The notes under the pieces are model-generated. The model was not told the DNA's origin. It searched no databases and worked only from the letters and a program-made list of their open reading frames with translations. From contig CAIKMJ010000046.1 in assembly GCA_903828455.1 (NCBI GenBank), positions 124,001 to 188,000 of the forward strand: 64,000 nt of DNA, given 5' to 3'. Source of the stretch: an uncultured Acidobacteriia bacterium. Its GTDB lineage: Bacteria; Acidobacteriota; Terriglobia; Bryobacterales; Bryobacteraceae. Below are positions 15,919 to 25,331 of this stretch, one piece after another (the stretch's first letter is position 1; each line of letters begins with the position of its first letter). A program made the translations under genes and the position numbers.

Positions 15919-16776
15919 TTATGCCGAAAGGCCGCGCGCGATGGCGCGCCAGAGCAACCGGGGCCGGGGCAATTTGGGCAGGCTCCGGATCGCCGTGATG
16001 GCCAGGTGCGCGGCGCTCAGCACGAAACAGATCGTTCTCGGGACTCCGCGATAGTGGGAGCGAATGAAGATGAGGGACGACTCCAGCATCAAATAGTGTT
16101 TTCGCCAGACCGTGTTGCGGAACGAACCCGAGACGTGATGCAGCACATTCAGTTCGGGGTCGGGCACAACATAGGTTCGGATTCCGATTGTTTTGGCGCG
16201 CAGAGTCAGGTCGAAATCCTCGAAATATGTGGTGTACCTCGGATCGAACCCGCCGAGAGCGTTCCAGCCATCCACCGGCACCAGGATCGCGCAACCGGTG
16301 ACAGTGTCCACTTCCGTGACGGCGCCGTAGCTGGCCCTCGACCGGCAAAACGGCGTGAACACCGTGAGTTTCCCGCCCGAAGACCAGACCTGTCCGGGGT
16401 TATGCGCCCAGTAGATCAGGGGACTCATAATGCCACCGGGTATTTCGCGAACCCTTCGTATCCATTGCTCCATGAACCGCGGGCCAAACGTTGTGTCGCT
16501 GTTCAGGAACAGGAGGTGCGTGGCGCCGGCGGCAACGGCCTCCCGCGCGGCGCGATTGCAGTTCGCGCCGAAACCGGCGTTTTCATATCGAATGTAGCGC
16601 GCCCGGCTGAAATGGTGAATGGCGGCGGGCGGCGGGGTGTCAGAGCCATCGTCCGCAATCAGAATCTGGAAGTTGGTAGCGCTTTGCGACTCGAGCGCCG
16701 CGAGGCATTGCAGTGTGTCGTCCCAGTTTCCGAACACCGGCACAATGACGAAAATGAGGGCATCCGGCGTCGACAC
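15919..16776 (-). CDS. Family 2 glycosyltransferase
   Basis: A 285-residue GT-A-fold transferase. The N-terminus FVIVPVFGNWDDTLQCL is the first strand, LIADDGSD the nucleotide-binding acidic motif, FLNSDTTFGP the DXD-like site and YFEDFDLTLRAK the catalytic-base region. The C-terminal part, after about residue 230, has an HHxxGS-type stretch seen in rhamnosyltransferase-like proteins. It probably adds a sugar to a growing surface glycan at the inner face of the membrane. It is followed on the same strand by nothing close and preceded by a FkbM methyltransferase (10 bases apart), so these form one unit with the flippase. Confidence 0.88.
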   Translation of the reverse strand: MSTPDALIFVIVPVFGNWDDTLQCLAALESQSATNFQILIADDGSDTPPPAAIHHFSRARYIRYENAGFGANCNRAAREAVAAGATHLLFLNSDTTFGPRFMEQWIRRVREIPGGIMSPLIYWAHNPGQVWSSGGKLTVFTPFCRSRASYGAVTEVDTVTGCAILVPVDGWNALGGFDPRYTTYFEDFDLTLRAKTIGIRTYVVPDPELNVLHHVSGSFRNTVWRKHYLMLESSLIFIRSHYRGVPRTICFVLSAAHLAITAIRSLPKLPRPRLLWRAIARGLSA

Positions 16777-16786
16777 GTTTCAGTAC

Positions 16787-17572
16787 CTACTCGGTTCGCA
16801 CGGCCAGGAAAATATTCGGGTGCGGCAGTTCGGTGACCCGGAATCCGAGCGGTTCGAGATGGGCACGAAGTTCAGGGATCCGATACGCCCCGTGGAATTC
16901 TCCGATGATCGTCCTGACCTGACCCAGCCATGGCTGACGGGCTCCAAACAGCAGTTCCTCAGCACCCTCGATATCGATCTTCAGCAGATCGATTCGCTCC
17001 CACCCCAGACGCTCCAGCAATGTCGGAACGCTGAGGCCCTGGACTGTAATCTCCGAGCCGGTGCTGTGGGCTGTCGGCATTAATCCATGCGTCATGCCGC
17101 CGCCGAGGAAGAGCGGCACCGGGCCATCCGCAACGGTTGCCGCGGCTTGAAATGCGGTGACGGTAAGGTTGTTCCGGCTGACGTGCGCTTTGAGGCTGGC
17201 GAAATTGGCAGGGTGCGGCTCAACGGCTGCGATGCGCGCGCTGGGAAATCGGGCGGAGAACGCGAGGGCGGTGTAACCGCAGTAGGCGCCCAGATCGAGA
17301 ATCGTCTCTGGCTGGCCGAGATCGTGATCATAGTAGCCGTAGAGAAAAAGTTCACGGTAGGCGGCGTAGTCTTCCGATGACATCCGAATGATCAGTTTTG
17401 ACTGGCGTGTGCCGCAGGTAATTCCGCTCTCGATGTCCGGCTGCCACTTCCAGGGTGAATAGTCATTCCAGCGCTCGATGGCGAACGCAGCGAAGGCCCT
17501 GAGCCGGTACGAACGGACCCAGGGAGACCGCGCGCAGGAGTTGAGATCTTTGGCGAATGCTGTCAGATTCAT
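16787..17572 (-). CDS. FkbM family methyltransferase
   Basis: A 261-residue SAM-dependent methyltransferase. The SAM-binding motif TILDLGAYCGYTAL (about 91-104) and the acidic end of strand two (IAAVEPHPAN) are clear; LLKIDIEGAEELL is the FkbM signature near residue 195-207. FkbM enzymes O-methylate sugars or polyketides. Between a glycosyltransferase and a flippase, this one most likely methylates a sugar residue in an exported glycan. The ATG start gives full family length. Confidence 0.92.
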   Translation of the reverse strand: MNLTAFAKDLNSCARSPWVRSYRLRAFAAFAIERWNDYSPWKWQPDIESGITCGTRQSKLIIRMSSEDYAAYRELFLYGYYDHDLGQPETILDLGAYCGYTALAFSARFPSARIAAVEPHPANFASLKAHVSRNNLTVTAFQAAATVADGPVPLFLGGGMTHGLMPTAHSTGSEITVQGLSVPTLLERLGWERIDLLKIDIEGAEELLFGARQPWLGQVRTIIGEFHGAYRIPELRAHLEPLGFRVTELPHPNIFLAVRTE

Positions 17573-17651
17573 CTCGTCCGGTTCCCCGATTTCCAGCCAT
17601 CCTGCCGTTCGTATTCTCTTCTCATTCGCATTCGGCCCGACAGTCTCCCCG

Positions 17652-19181
17652 TTATGATACTCGAGCTATTTGGCGCCACAGAGCCTTGCGTTCCGCGCCG
17701 GATACTCCGATCGCGGCGGCGCACAACAAGCCGGCGAGCGCGCTAACGACGGCTTCCAGCAGCAACGACGGCCAGTGCAGCGGAGGAAAGCGGAACACGA
17801 GTCCGGCGCCCGTCAGACAGGCGACGCCGCCAGCCAGCGCGGAGCGCGCGAACACATCCCGAAAATAAACTCCCGCGTTCACCGAATAGGTTCGGAACAG
17901 ATAGAGCGGAATCGCCAGGCCTTCGAACAGCAGCATCGGAATCAGATTGGAAACGGCAATACCGGCAAGGCCAAACGGCTTCACCAGCGCCAGGCTCAGC
18001 ACAACCTTCACGACACCTTCGAGCAGAGAGATCCGCATGAGGAAGCCGAGCTGGTTGGTGCCGTAAAACAACTGCGTCGTCATGTTGTGGATCAGGCGTG
18101 GCAGAAACGCCGCGAGCAGTATCAGCAATACGACGCCGGCCCTGTTCTGCCAGGGGCCGCCGACGAATTCGGCACCCTGCCAGAGAGCAAGGAAGGGCGG
18201 TCCGAACACGCCGATACACGCCGTCAGCAGAAACGCCGCCGCCCCGGTTAGACGAGCGCCCCGCAGGTATAGCGAGACTACATCGTTGTTTTTCCCCTGG
18301 GCATGAAGATGTGTCACGTGCGGAGTGAACGACCAGGCTATGGCGCGAATTCCGGCGTCGGCGTACTCCATCAGCGATCGCGGAATTGCATAAAAGCTGA
18401 CCATCGGGATCCCCAGCACGGCACCGATAATCATGAGATCCGTCCGGCTGCTCACTATCCATCCCAGACCAATCAGCACGGTGGGCAGGCCAAACCGGGC
18501 GAGACGCCGGAGATGATCGTGGCTCCAGTAGCGCAGGGAAAGTTTCACCCCGGGCATCGTGCGGCGCATCGCGACCCAGGTGCAGGGTCCGACGAGCATA
18601 CGCATCACGAGTTGTATGAGGCTGAGGGCGACCAGACCGCCGCCGTTGATCACGCAAACCAGCATCGCGAATGAGCCGATGGAGCGGCTGGCCATTTCCA
18701 TCGCGTTGACAACGTCGAGGCGCTTCACCGCGGTCAGCGCCGAATTCATGGCCTCGACAGGCAGGCTGAGTCCCAGCGCCGTGGCCATGAAGACGATTGA
18801 CCGGCTGGTCTCGCGCGGATCCAGCCCGGTCGGGGCGAAGATCATCGGGAAGATGGCTGCAAGGCCGAAGCCTGCAAACGCAAGCGCGACGCCCAGTCCG
18901 GTCAAAGACCAGATCGAGGTACTCATCGTTCTGTTCAGTTCCTCGCGATCGTCCTGCGCCGTGTAGAGGGCGGCATAATACTGAACACCCGCGCGAAGCC
19001 CTATCCCGACATAGCTGTAATATCCGGTCAGTTCGGAAATGAGCATCCAGAGGCCGTAACGGGCCAGTCCCAGCCGGTGAATCATGACCGGATACATAAT
19101 GAACGCCGCCGCGATGGTGATTACATAACTCGCGCTGTTGGTCGCGATATTACGGCTCAGGGAATGTGCGCGCAGTTTCAC
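17652..19181 (-). CDS. Polysaccharide flippase (Wzx / MATE-like)
   Basis: A 509-residue membrane protein with about 12-14 hydrophobic segments spread over the whole length and few charged loops. The N-terminus (SLSRNIATNSASYVITIAAA) is typical of the polysaccharide transporter family that flips undecaprenyl-linked oligosaccharides. It lies upstream of FkbM and GT2 genes on the same strand. Its 5' end is divergent from, and may overlap by 16 bases, the GT4 reading frame. A second, unrelated-looking flippase is encoded at 37866-39236. Confidence 0.9.
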   Translation of the reverse strand: MKLRAHSLSRNIATNSASYVITIAAAFIMYPVMIHRLGLARYGLWMLISELTGYYSYVGIGLRAGVQYYAALYTAQDDREELNRTMSTSIWSLTGLGVALAFAGFGLAAIFPMIFAPTGLDPRETSRSIVFMATALGLSLPVEAMNSALTAVKRLDVVNAMEMASRSIGSFAMLVCVINGGGLVALSLIQLVMRMLVGPCTWVAMRRTMPGVKLSLRYWSHDHLRRLARFGLPTVLIGLGWIVSSRTDLMIIGAVLGIPMVSFYAIPRSLMEYADAGIRAIAWSFTPHVTHLHAQGKNNDVVSLYLRGARLTGAAAFLLTACIGVFGPPFLALWQGAEFVGGPWQNRAGVVLLILLAAFLPRLIHNMTTQLFYGTNQLGFLMRISLLEGVVKVVLSLALVKPFGLAGIAVSNLIPMLLFEGLAIPLYLFRTYSVNAGVYFRDVFARSALAGGVACLTGAGLVFRFPPLHWPSLLLEAVVSALAGLLCAAAIGVSGAERKALWRQIARVS

Positions 19182-20542
19182 CGGAGGGATATTTCAGACG
19201 CCGCGGGGCCGTGTACCCCAATGCAGGGACCCCATGCTATGATTCAAACCGCTTGCAGGCTTCATCGAGCTCCGCCCTGGCCCGGCGCAGGGTATTGATC
19301 GCAGCTCCGTTTCCGCCCGCGAAGGATGGTCTTCACGGCGGGGCTCAGGTGATCGGGCGGTTGGTAGACGAACTGGCGGACTCGCACGAACTCGCCGTCA
19401 TGTACTTCCGGGCTGAAAATGAAGCGCCCATGGAAGAGGCGCTGGCCAGGCGATGCGCGTTCGTGGAAGAGGTGCCGCGCGCAGGCGGGGCCGCCGATCC
19501 GCGCCGCATGCTGAAACTGCTCGCGGCGTTCGTCCGGGGCTATCCCATGTGGGCGGAGGACTGGCGTGCCAACGGGTTTCGCGAGCGCCTTCGCAAAATC
19601 TGCGCACACTGGAAGCCGGATGTCGTGCAGTTCGAGTGTCATACCATGGCGCAATATGCGGAAGCGGCCAGAGGGCAAATCACCATTCTCGTGGAGCATG
19701 AGCCCGGCGCGGCCGCGGCGCGGGACCGGTGGCAGTTCAGCCGAGGCTGGCGCCGGCTGGTACTTGCGCGGGACCGGAGAGCGTGGGACCGGTACGAGAC
19801 GGAATGCCTCGCAAAGTTCGACGCCATAGTCTCCCTGACGGAAAGAGATCGGCGTGAATTGCTGCGCATGCGGCCGTCCGAGCGGGTGCGAGTCATTCCG
19901 CCAGGCGGCCCGGCGCCTGCCGCCGGCACATCCGGCAACTCACCATCCGCCAACACGATCCTGTTTGCCGGGAATTTTATCCACCCGCCGAACGTGGACG
20001 CGGCGATGCGGTTGGCCGGGTCGATCTTTCCCCTCGTGAGAGCTCGCCATCCGGACGCGGTACTGAACATTGTGGGCGAGGCCCCACCCGCCTGCCTGCG
20101 CCGCCTTGCCGCTCCCGGCGTTGTTGTCACGGGACGGGTTGACGATATAACGCCATGGCTCGACGCCGCGGCGGTCGTAGCGGCGCCACTTCGCCTGGGC
20201 GGAGGCATCCGGATTAAAGTTATGGACGCCTTGTACGCAGCGAAAGCGATCGTCGCCTCGCCGCTGGCGGCGGAAGGTCTGAAGCTGCGCGATGGCCGGG
20301 AGTTCCTCCTCGCAGAGACCGATGCGGAATTTGCCGCCGCACTGAGTTCTCTGCTGGCGGATCCTGCGGCGCGCGACCGGCTCTCCGCATGTGCCAGGGA
20401 ATGGGCCGCACAGTTCGCAACCCCTGGCCGGGTGGGAGCGGCATGTGAGCGGCTGTACGCCGTAACGCGGAGCGCGGCCGAAGGGGCGTCCGGTCCAACC
20501 GCGAAATCACAGCGGGATCGCGCCGCGGGCCGGACTCGGTAG
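19166..20542 (+). CDS. Glycosyltransferase family 4
   Basis: A GT-B-fold transferase. The N-terminal domain has GGAQVIGRLVDEL, and the C-terminal domain has NTILFAGNFIHPPNV and RLGGGIRIKVMDALYAAKAIV, the GT4 donor-binding signature with a weakened Glu position. Homology begins around residue 40 (RRRVLIAAPFPPAKDG). The 40 residues before it have no recognisable domain and overlap the divergent flippase start, so the true start may be downstream, for example a TTG at 19253. It probably builds the same glycan as its neighbours. It ends eight bases from the convergent GT2 gene. Confidence 0.86.
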   Translation: MRAVSPEGYFRRRGAVYPNAGTPCYDSNRLQASSSSALARRRVLIAAPFPPAKDGLHGGAQVIGRLVDELADSHELAVMYFRAENEAPMEEALARRCAFVEEVPRAGGAADPRRMLKLLAAFVRGYPMWAEDWRANGFRERLRKICAHWKPDVVQFECHTMAQYAEAARGQITILVEHEPGAAAARDRWQFSRGWRRLVLARDRRAWDRYETECLAKFDAIVSLTERDRRELLRMRPSERVRVIPPGGPAPAAGTSGNSPSANTILFAGNFIHPPNVDAAMRLAGSIFPLVRARHPDAVLNIVGEAPPACLRRLAAPGVVVTGRVDDITPWLDAAAVVAAPLRLGGGIRIKVMDALYAAKAIVASPLAAEGLKLRDGREFLLAETDAEFAAALSSLLADPAARDRLSACAREWAAQFATPGRVGAACERLYAVTRSAAEGASGPTAKSQRDRAAGRTR

Positions 20543-20549
20543 TGGCGCC

Positions 20550-21866
20550 TCATGTCAGAGACCGGGAAGAATACCGGAAGCCGATGTGCCGCGCCAGGCC
20601 GACGGCAAACGAGATCCCGTTGTAAAAGTGATAAAGCAAGTGGAACGGTATGGCCGCCAGCATGAACGGCACGCCTCGCTTGCCCGCGAGGAACACGTAA
20701 AAGTCGCTGTTGAGGAAGCCGAGCAGCGCCAGCACGAGAAACATGGCGATTACGTAGTTGTAAGACGGCAAATAGAAGATCGCGAGCAGAACCACACACG
20801 CGGCGTACGCCAGTCCGGCCCACCGGACCCATGAAGGCGCGGAACCCGGTTGTGAATATCGGTGCCGGATGAGCAGCAGTGCGGGACTCAGCAGCAGCGG
20901 CGGAATCAGGCCGAACATATTTTGCAGGTAAGCAAGATACGCGATGCATGCCACGCAGGCGCAAATCAGGAAGGGAGCCGAGCGCGGCCGGGTTGGCCCC
21001 GCAAATTCTCCCCACCAGCGGCTGAGCAGGATAAACACGATGACCAGCAGCGGCAGCAGCGACCATGCGCCATGGAACAAAGCGCTCGCCGCGCAAAGCG
21101 CCAGCAGCAGATAGACCAGCGCCACGCTCACGCGCTGGCTCAGCTGAATGTTCAGATCGTTCGGCATGAACCGATCCCGCAGAATCAGTTCGGTCCAGGG
21201 GATGCCCCGGTCGCACACATCGGTCTTCACCAGATTCCAGAAGCTCCAGTGCTTTAAGTGGGTGACCTGGATCGAACGGTCCAGCACGATCTTCCGCCCG
21301 GCGCGCACGAGGCGATAGCCGAGTTCAATATCTTCAACAGCCGGACGGGCGAAAGTCTCATCGAATCCGGAATGCTCCAGAAAGACATTGCGCCGGATCG
21401 CGCCGCAGCCGCTCCAGAAAGTCGATGCCTGCCGCTGGCCGCTCTGGTGCACAAAAGAATGCATCAGGTTCCGGTATTGCGAAAGAAAATCCGGCGATCG
21501 GGGCTCGCTGTCGTAGGAGGCAATCACGGCGTCAACGTCAGGTTCAGCCGCCAACACTTCGCCTGTTTTTTCCAGCGTGTCGGGCTGGACACAAACATCG
21601 GAGTCCAGAAAGAAAAGCACTTCCCCGGCGGCGGCCCGCGCCCCGAAATTTCTCGCGCATGCAGGTCCGGAACGTTGGGGATTGCGGAGCAAGCGGACCG
21701 GAAACCGGGCTGCGATCTCGCAGGTATCATCCGTCGATCCGTCGTCGACGACAATGATCGCGGCCGGCATCCGGCTGCCGCCAAGCAGCGCTTTCAGACA
21801 CTGCTCCAGGTACGCCGCAGCATTGAATGCCGGGATGATGACCGTGATGTCTATCGAGCGACTCAT
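20550..21866 (-). CDS. Membrane-associated family 2 glycosyltransferase
   Basis: 438 residues from the ATG at 21866 (MSRSIDITVIIPAFNAAAYL). A reading frame reaching back to 21932 adds residues with no domain. The GT2 domain holds IVVDDGSTDDT, FLDSDVCVQPD (DXD) and a conserved AVEDIELGYRL motif. After about residue 245 come four or five hydrophobic segments, so it is anchored in the inner membrane. This architecture fits cell-wall glycosyltransferases that build surface polysaccharide. Acceptor and donor are not deducible. Confidence 0.87.
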   Translation of the reverse strand: MSRSIDITVIIPAFNAAAYLEQCLKALLGGSRMPAAIIVVDDGSTDDTCEIAARFPVRLLRNPQRSGPACARNFGARAAAGEVLFFLDSDVCVQPDTLEKTGEVLAAEPDVDAVIASYDSEPRSPDFLSQYRNLMHSFVHQSGQRQASTFWSGCGAIRRNVFLEHSGFDETFARPAVEDIELGYRLVRAGRKIVLDRSIQVTHLKHWSFWNLVKTDVCDRGIPWTELILRDRFMPNDLNIQLSQRVSVALVYLLLALCAASALFHGAWSLLPLLVIVFILLSRWWGEFAGPTRPRSAPFLICACVACIAYLAYLQNMFGLIPPLLLSPALLLIRHRYSQPGSAPSWVRWAGLAYAACVVLLAIFYLPSYNYVIAMFLVLALLGFLNSDFYVFLAGKRGVPFMLAAIPFHLLYHFYNGISFAVGLARHIGFRYSSRSLT

Positions 21867-22117
21867 CGAGTGGGCGGCGGAACCGACCGCGCCAAAACTT
21901 GTGCTTGAGTGTACCAGCCCGCGCATCGCCATCCAAGCCCTCCGGAAGCGTGGCTGGACTGCCGCTAAGAGGCGCCGGCGGAGCAGAGCCAGGCATCCGG
22001 GAGTTAAATCGTTAATGTCGTAAAAATGGAGAAATCAGGCCGATTTTCACCGAAATTCACGCTGTTTCCAGGGTTGCGCGAGTTCGGCGTTCAGAGTTTC
22101 GGTTAACTTCGGACCCA

Positions 22118-22500
22118 GTGAGTTCGACGACACCATTCCCGGTATCGATCGTCATCCCTGCGCGCAATCGGAATCGTGTGCTGCAAGTTAATGGCGCCAA
22201 CGTATTTTCGGCAGGGCTGCGCAGAGTGAATCGTTGTCGACAATGCCAGTGACCGGCCGCTTTATCCAGTTCGATAGCGCCTCTCAACCCAAGGTGCCGA
22301 TCGAGGTGCCGTACCCGCTGCTTTCGCATTACGAAGGCTCCATCAACAGCAATAGCCTGGAAGAAGCGACGCGGCTCCCGTACGTGGAATACCGGGTCGC
22401 GCGGAACAATTATTACTTTCCGCGCAAGAACAGAATGGCGTTGCAGGAGGCGGGGGCCTGTGCGCAACCGTTTCCGGATACCGCGTTGCTTGTGAGGCGG
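22118..22500 (+). pseudogene. Decayed family 2 glycosyltransferase
   Basis: In one frame from a GTG at 22118 the translation reads FPVSIVIPARNRNRVLQ, the first strand of a GT2 domain. About 30 codons later, in a second frame, it reads IVVDNASDRPLYP, the GT2 nucleotide-binding motif, which soon meets a stop. A third stretch reads VEYRVARNNYYFPRKNRMAL, like the conserved N-x-G-x-x-x-A-x-N region. The motifs are in the right order but in different frames, so the gene carries at least two frameshifts. It lies beside intact GT2 and flippase genes, so it is probably a lost member of this cluster. A 94-residue reading frame here starts out of phase and is not a gene. Confidence 0.68.
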
Positions 22501-22654
22501 AGAATGCGCCGGTACTGACGCCGCCTGCTCAGGAAAACGTTGTGCTCGCCGGAAAGCAGCACGGCAACGCCGTTATGAGAAGCGGGCAAATGTTGACGCG
22601 ACAGAGGGCCCGGCGCGGGCCGGCTGCCTCATAGCGCATCGGCCGGTACTCCGC

Positions 22655-24175
22655 TTAATGTTTGGCCAGCGGATATTCCGAAAGCCGCGGCGGTCCCGCG
22701 TGCGGCGCGGCCTGGAGCAGGGGGCGCAGTTCGCGGACATCTTTGACGCTTTCGATATGCATCACGCGATCGATCAGCGTCTTCGTCTTCTGGGCGCCGA
22801 GAACCGGCACCATGAGGTCATTACATTTCGCCAGCAGTTGTTCGGGCGTAACGGGGTTGTTGCCAGCGCCGTCCTGCGCGTAGCGGGTGCCATCCGCCAT
22901 CGTGATCTGCACAAGCGGGGGACGCGGCGCCTTGACGTTCTCCGCCAGACGGACCTTCGCACGCAACCCTGCCACCAGCGGATCGGTGATACGCGACCTG
23001 TCGTGAATCGAGCGGAAAGTGACTTTCTTATCGACCAGCATCATCGCGATGGCGTGCTGGATGCTGATGTCCGGCGGGCCGCTGTTGTCGTTGTCGCCGA
23101 AGGATCCGGCGATGGTCAGCAACACTTCCTTCACCTGGGCGGGATCGACGGCCTGTTTCTTCAGCAGCGCGTCCAGCGCTTCGAGCGGCGCCTGATTGGG
23201 ACCGCCTGTCGTCCAGCGTTTGATGCCGGAACGCATGATGTCGTAGCGCTCGCCGAGCTTTTCGACGATCACTTCCGGAGCCGTGGTGGGCGCGTTGGCC
23301 TCGAGGTAATTGTCGGGACCCGAGAAGATGTCATTCACGCCATTCCAGCCCGCCTGAACCATCAGTGCAGCAGAGACGCCGTCGCGCGCCGACTTGCCGG
23401 CGAAAGTGAAGCCCTTTTCGAAATGTTCAATGTCGCGCGGAAATGAATTGAAGCCGCCCGCCTGCTGTCCGCAGTAGGAAAGGAGCCAGCGCATCTGTTG
23501 TGCCGTCAGGCCCACCGCGCAACCAGCAGCCGCGCCAGCGCCGAATACGCCGCCGATCCCGAAAGGCAGTTTGTGGCTGTTCACAAAACCCGGCGCCAGC
23601 GTGAGGACGACGCGATTGCCGATGTCGTAGCCAAGCACGACCGCACGCAGAAAGCGGGTGCCGCTGTTGCCGAACTGCTCACCGACCGCGAGCGCCGCCG
23701 GGACAATGGCACAGCCAGGATGCCAGGGGCCGGTCATCGTGTCGTCGGTCTCGTCGGCGTGGCCCATTTCGCCGTTAACCAGGGCAGCCTCGATGGGGCC
23801 GCAAACGACCGTATCGGCAATGACTGTCGCGACTGGCTTGCCGCCATAGGCGCGCACGAATTTGCGGGCAACGACTCCCGGATTCAGCTCGGAGCCGGAC
23901 ACGATGGCGGCGATGGTATCGAGGATATGTCGCTTCGCCTGTTCGACAACTTCGGCCGGCAAATCGTGGTCGCCCGCCTGGCTCATGTAAGTGCTGAGGC
24001 GCGTCATGACATCACTGACCGGGAGGTCGGCCAGCGTCTGACCGGCGGCATGACGCACGCCCGGCAGCGTCGTAGCGGCAATCGCCCAGCCCGCGCGGCG
24101 CAGAACATCGCGACGCGTCAGCTCGCTGGTTGCCTTTCGATCGTCGCGTCCGAAACCTTGCCAGAGTCTTGTCAT
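22655..24175 (-). CDS. MmgE/PrpD family protein with a Tat signal
   Basis: A 506-residue protein. Residues 21-45 have TRRDVLRRAGWAIAATTL, a twin-arginine motif followed by a hydrophobic stretch and a small-residue cleavage region. The remainder is a full MmgE/PrpD domain (the 2-methylcitrate dehydratase fold; GEMGHADETDDTM, GGVFGAGAAAGCAVGL, and a C-terminal domain with KVTFRSIHDRS). Classic PrpD is cytoplasmic and dehydrates 2-methylcitrate. Export by Tat suggests a different periplasmic substrate. No prpB/prpC genes lie nearby. A spacer of about 180 bases separates it from the PEBP gene upstream on the same strand. Confidence 0.88.
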   Translation of the reverse strand: MTRLWQGFGRDDRKATSELTRRDVLRRAGWAIAATTLPGVRHAAGQTLADLPVSDVMTRLSTYMSQAGDHDLPAEVVEQAKRHILDTIAAIVSGSELNPGVVARKFVRAYGGKPVATVIADTVVCGPIEAALVNGEMGHADETDDTMTGPWHPGCAIVPAALAVGEQFGNSGTRFLRAVVLGYDIGNRVVLTLAPGFVNSHKLPFGIGGVFGAGAAAGCAVGLTAQQMRWLLSYCGQQAGGFNSFPRDIEHFEKGFTFAGKSARDGVSAALMVQAGWNGVNDIFSGPDNYLEANAPTTAPEVIVEKLGERYDIMRSGIKRWTTGGPNQAPLEALDALLKKQAVDPAQVKEVLLTIAGSFGDNDNSGPPDISIQHAIAMMLVDKKVTFRSIHDRSRITDPLVAGLRAKVRLAENVKAPRPPLVQITMADGTRYAQDGAGNNPVTPEQLLAKCNDLMVPVLGAQKTKTLIDRVMHIESVKDVRELRPLLQAAPHAGPPRLSEYPLAKH

Positions 24176-24356
24176 AACTTTTGGGGCCTCACTCGTCCGG
24201 CGAGGATTCGATTCGGCAAATCAGTTGCACGCCGACCGAGCCTTTCGCCTGTTTGCTGCGCCTGTTCGTCAGAGAGTATATCGCGATGGAGGGAAAACAG
24301 GGGTGCCGCTCAGGTCCCGGCGCCGCGATGGACGCCGGGACTGGCGGGTTTACTGA

Positions 24357-25052
24357 TTACTGCTGAGCGGGAGCGGCGGCACCGCGTCCGGCGGCATTGC
24401 CTCTGCCACCAGCAGCTGCGTCACCCGCTCTGCCCGCACCGGCTCCGGCGGCGCCGGCAGGGCCCCGGCCGTTATTCGGCGCAGCCGCGCCGCGCATGTA
24501 AACCATGTCCAGACTGGAGCGGGCGAGCACTTTGCCGTCAATCGCATCGAGGAGCTGGTCCATGGTGACCATGCCTTCCGCCGTACCTTTAAACTCCAGA
24601 TTCGGCGGAGAGGAAAGCGCGTAGAGGGTCGCTGTGTAGATCTTCAGTCCGCCGCCACCGGAGCAGGGCGGGGTGTAACCGACTTTGTGACGCATGGAGT
24701 TCATTCCCCAGACGCCCACGTCTTTGGAATTTTTCGCGAGGCTGCGAACATCGGCCGGAATGTTGTAGAGCACAACATAGACGTGCTTTACTTCGTCGTC
24801 CGGCGGAATATGATGCAGCGTCATCGCAAATGAACGCGTGCCGGGAGGCGGATCGTTCCAGGTGAAAGGCGGCGACGCGCTTTCGCCATCGCAGGTGTAT
24901 TCGGTGGGAAGGTTGCCGCCGTTGTTCCGAATGACCGGGCTCTTCAGTCTGAACTGGCCGGCGGGTCCGGATTGTGCCGCGCCGAAACCGGCCGCCAGCA
25001 GCAAGCCAGCCGCCAGCAGCGCCATCCGGATGGCGGGAGAAGTGGATTTCAT
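24357..25052 (-). CDS. Exported PEBP (YbhB/YbcL) family protein
   Basis: About 231 residues from the ATG at 25052, which has a good ribosome site (AAAGAAAGG); an ATG seven codons upstream is less likely. A signal peptide (IRMALLAAGLLLAAGFGAA) precedes the phosphatidylethanolamine-binding domain with CDGESASPPFTW, HVYVVLYNIPADV and the Tyr-Ala-Leu end strand. Bacterial PEBP proteins bind small anionic ligands; the exact role is mostly unknown. The C-terminal 45 residues are a low-complexity Ala/Gly/Arg tail rarely seen in the family. It is followed by the Tat-exported MmgE/PrpD protein, so both may act in the periplasm. Confidence 0.9.
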   Translation of the reverse strand: MKSTSPAIRMALLAAGLLLAAGFGAAQSGPAGQFRLKSPVIRNNGGNLPTEYTCDGESASPPFTWNDPPPGTRSFAMTLHHIPPDDEVKHVYVVLYNIPADVRSLAKNSKDVGVWGMNSMRHKVGYTPPCSGGGGLKIYTATLYALSSPPNLEFKGTAEGMVTMDQLLDAIDGKVLARSSLDMVYMRGAAAPNNGRGPAGAAGAGAGRAGDAAAGGRGNAAGRGAAAPAQQ

Positions 25053-25331
25053 CAAATGCGCCTTTCTTTGCATGCCGTTATTTTGATTCCGTTAAGTTGT
25101 CTTCGCAACGTGGCAAGTATAAGCCGGTTGTTTGAAGATTTCATGAAGAGACACGTGCGGACCAGACGCGGTATCTTGTGGCTGCGGACGGATAACGGTT
25201 GAGGCTCACGTCACTGCAACGAAAATTCGCTACAGTGCTAATGGTGCCTGAGCGGGCCGAATCCGGTCCGGATCACGGACGATTGTAGCCGGGCAATGAC
25301 GACGGGAAATGAACAGGGAGACTGAAATCTT

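Noticed and set aside
22057-22467. Minus-strand frame of 136 codons
   Set aside because: The plus strand carries ordered GT2 motifs in this stretch; the minus frame has no domain.
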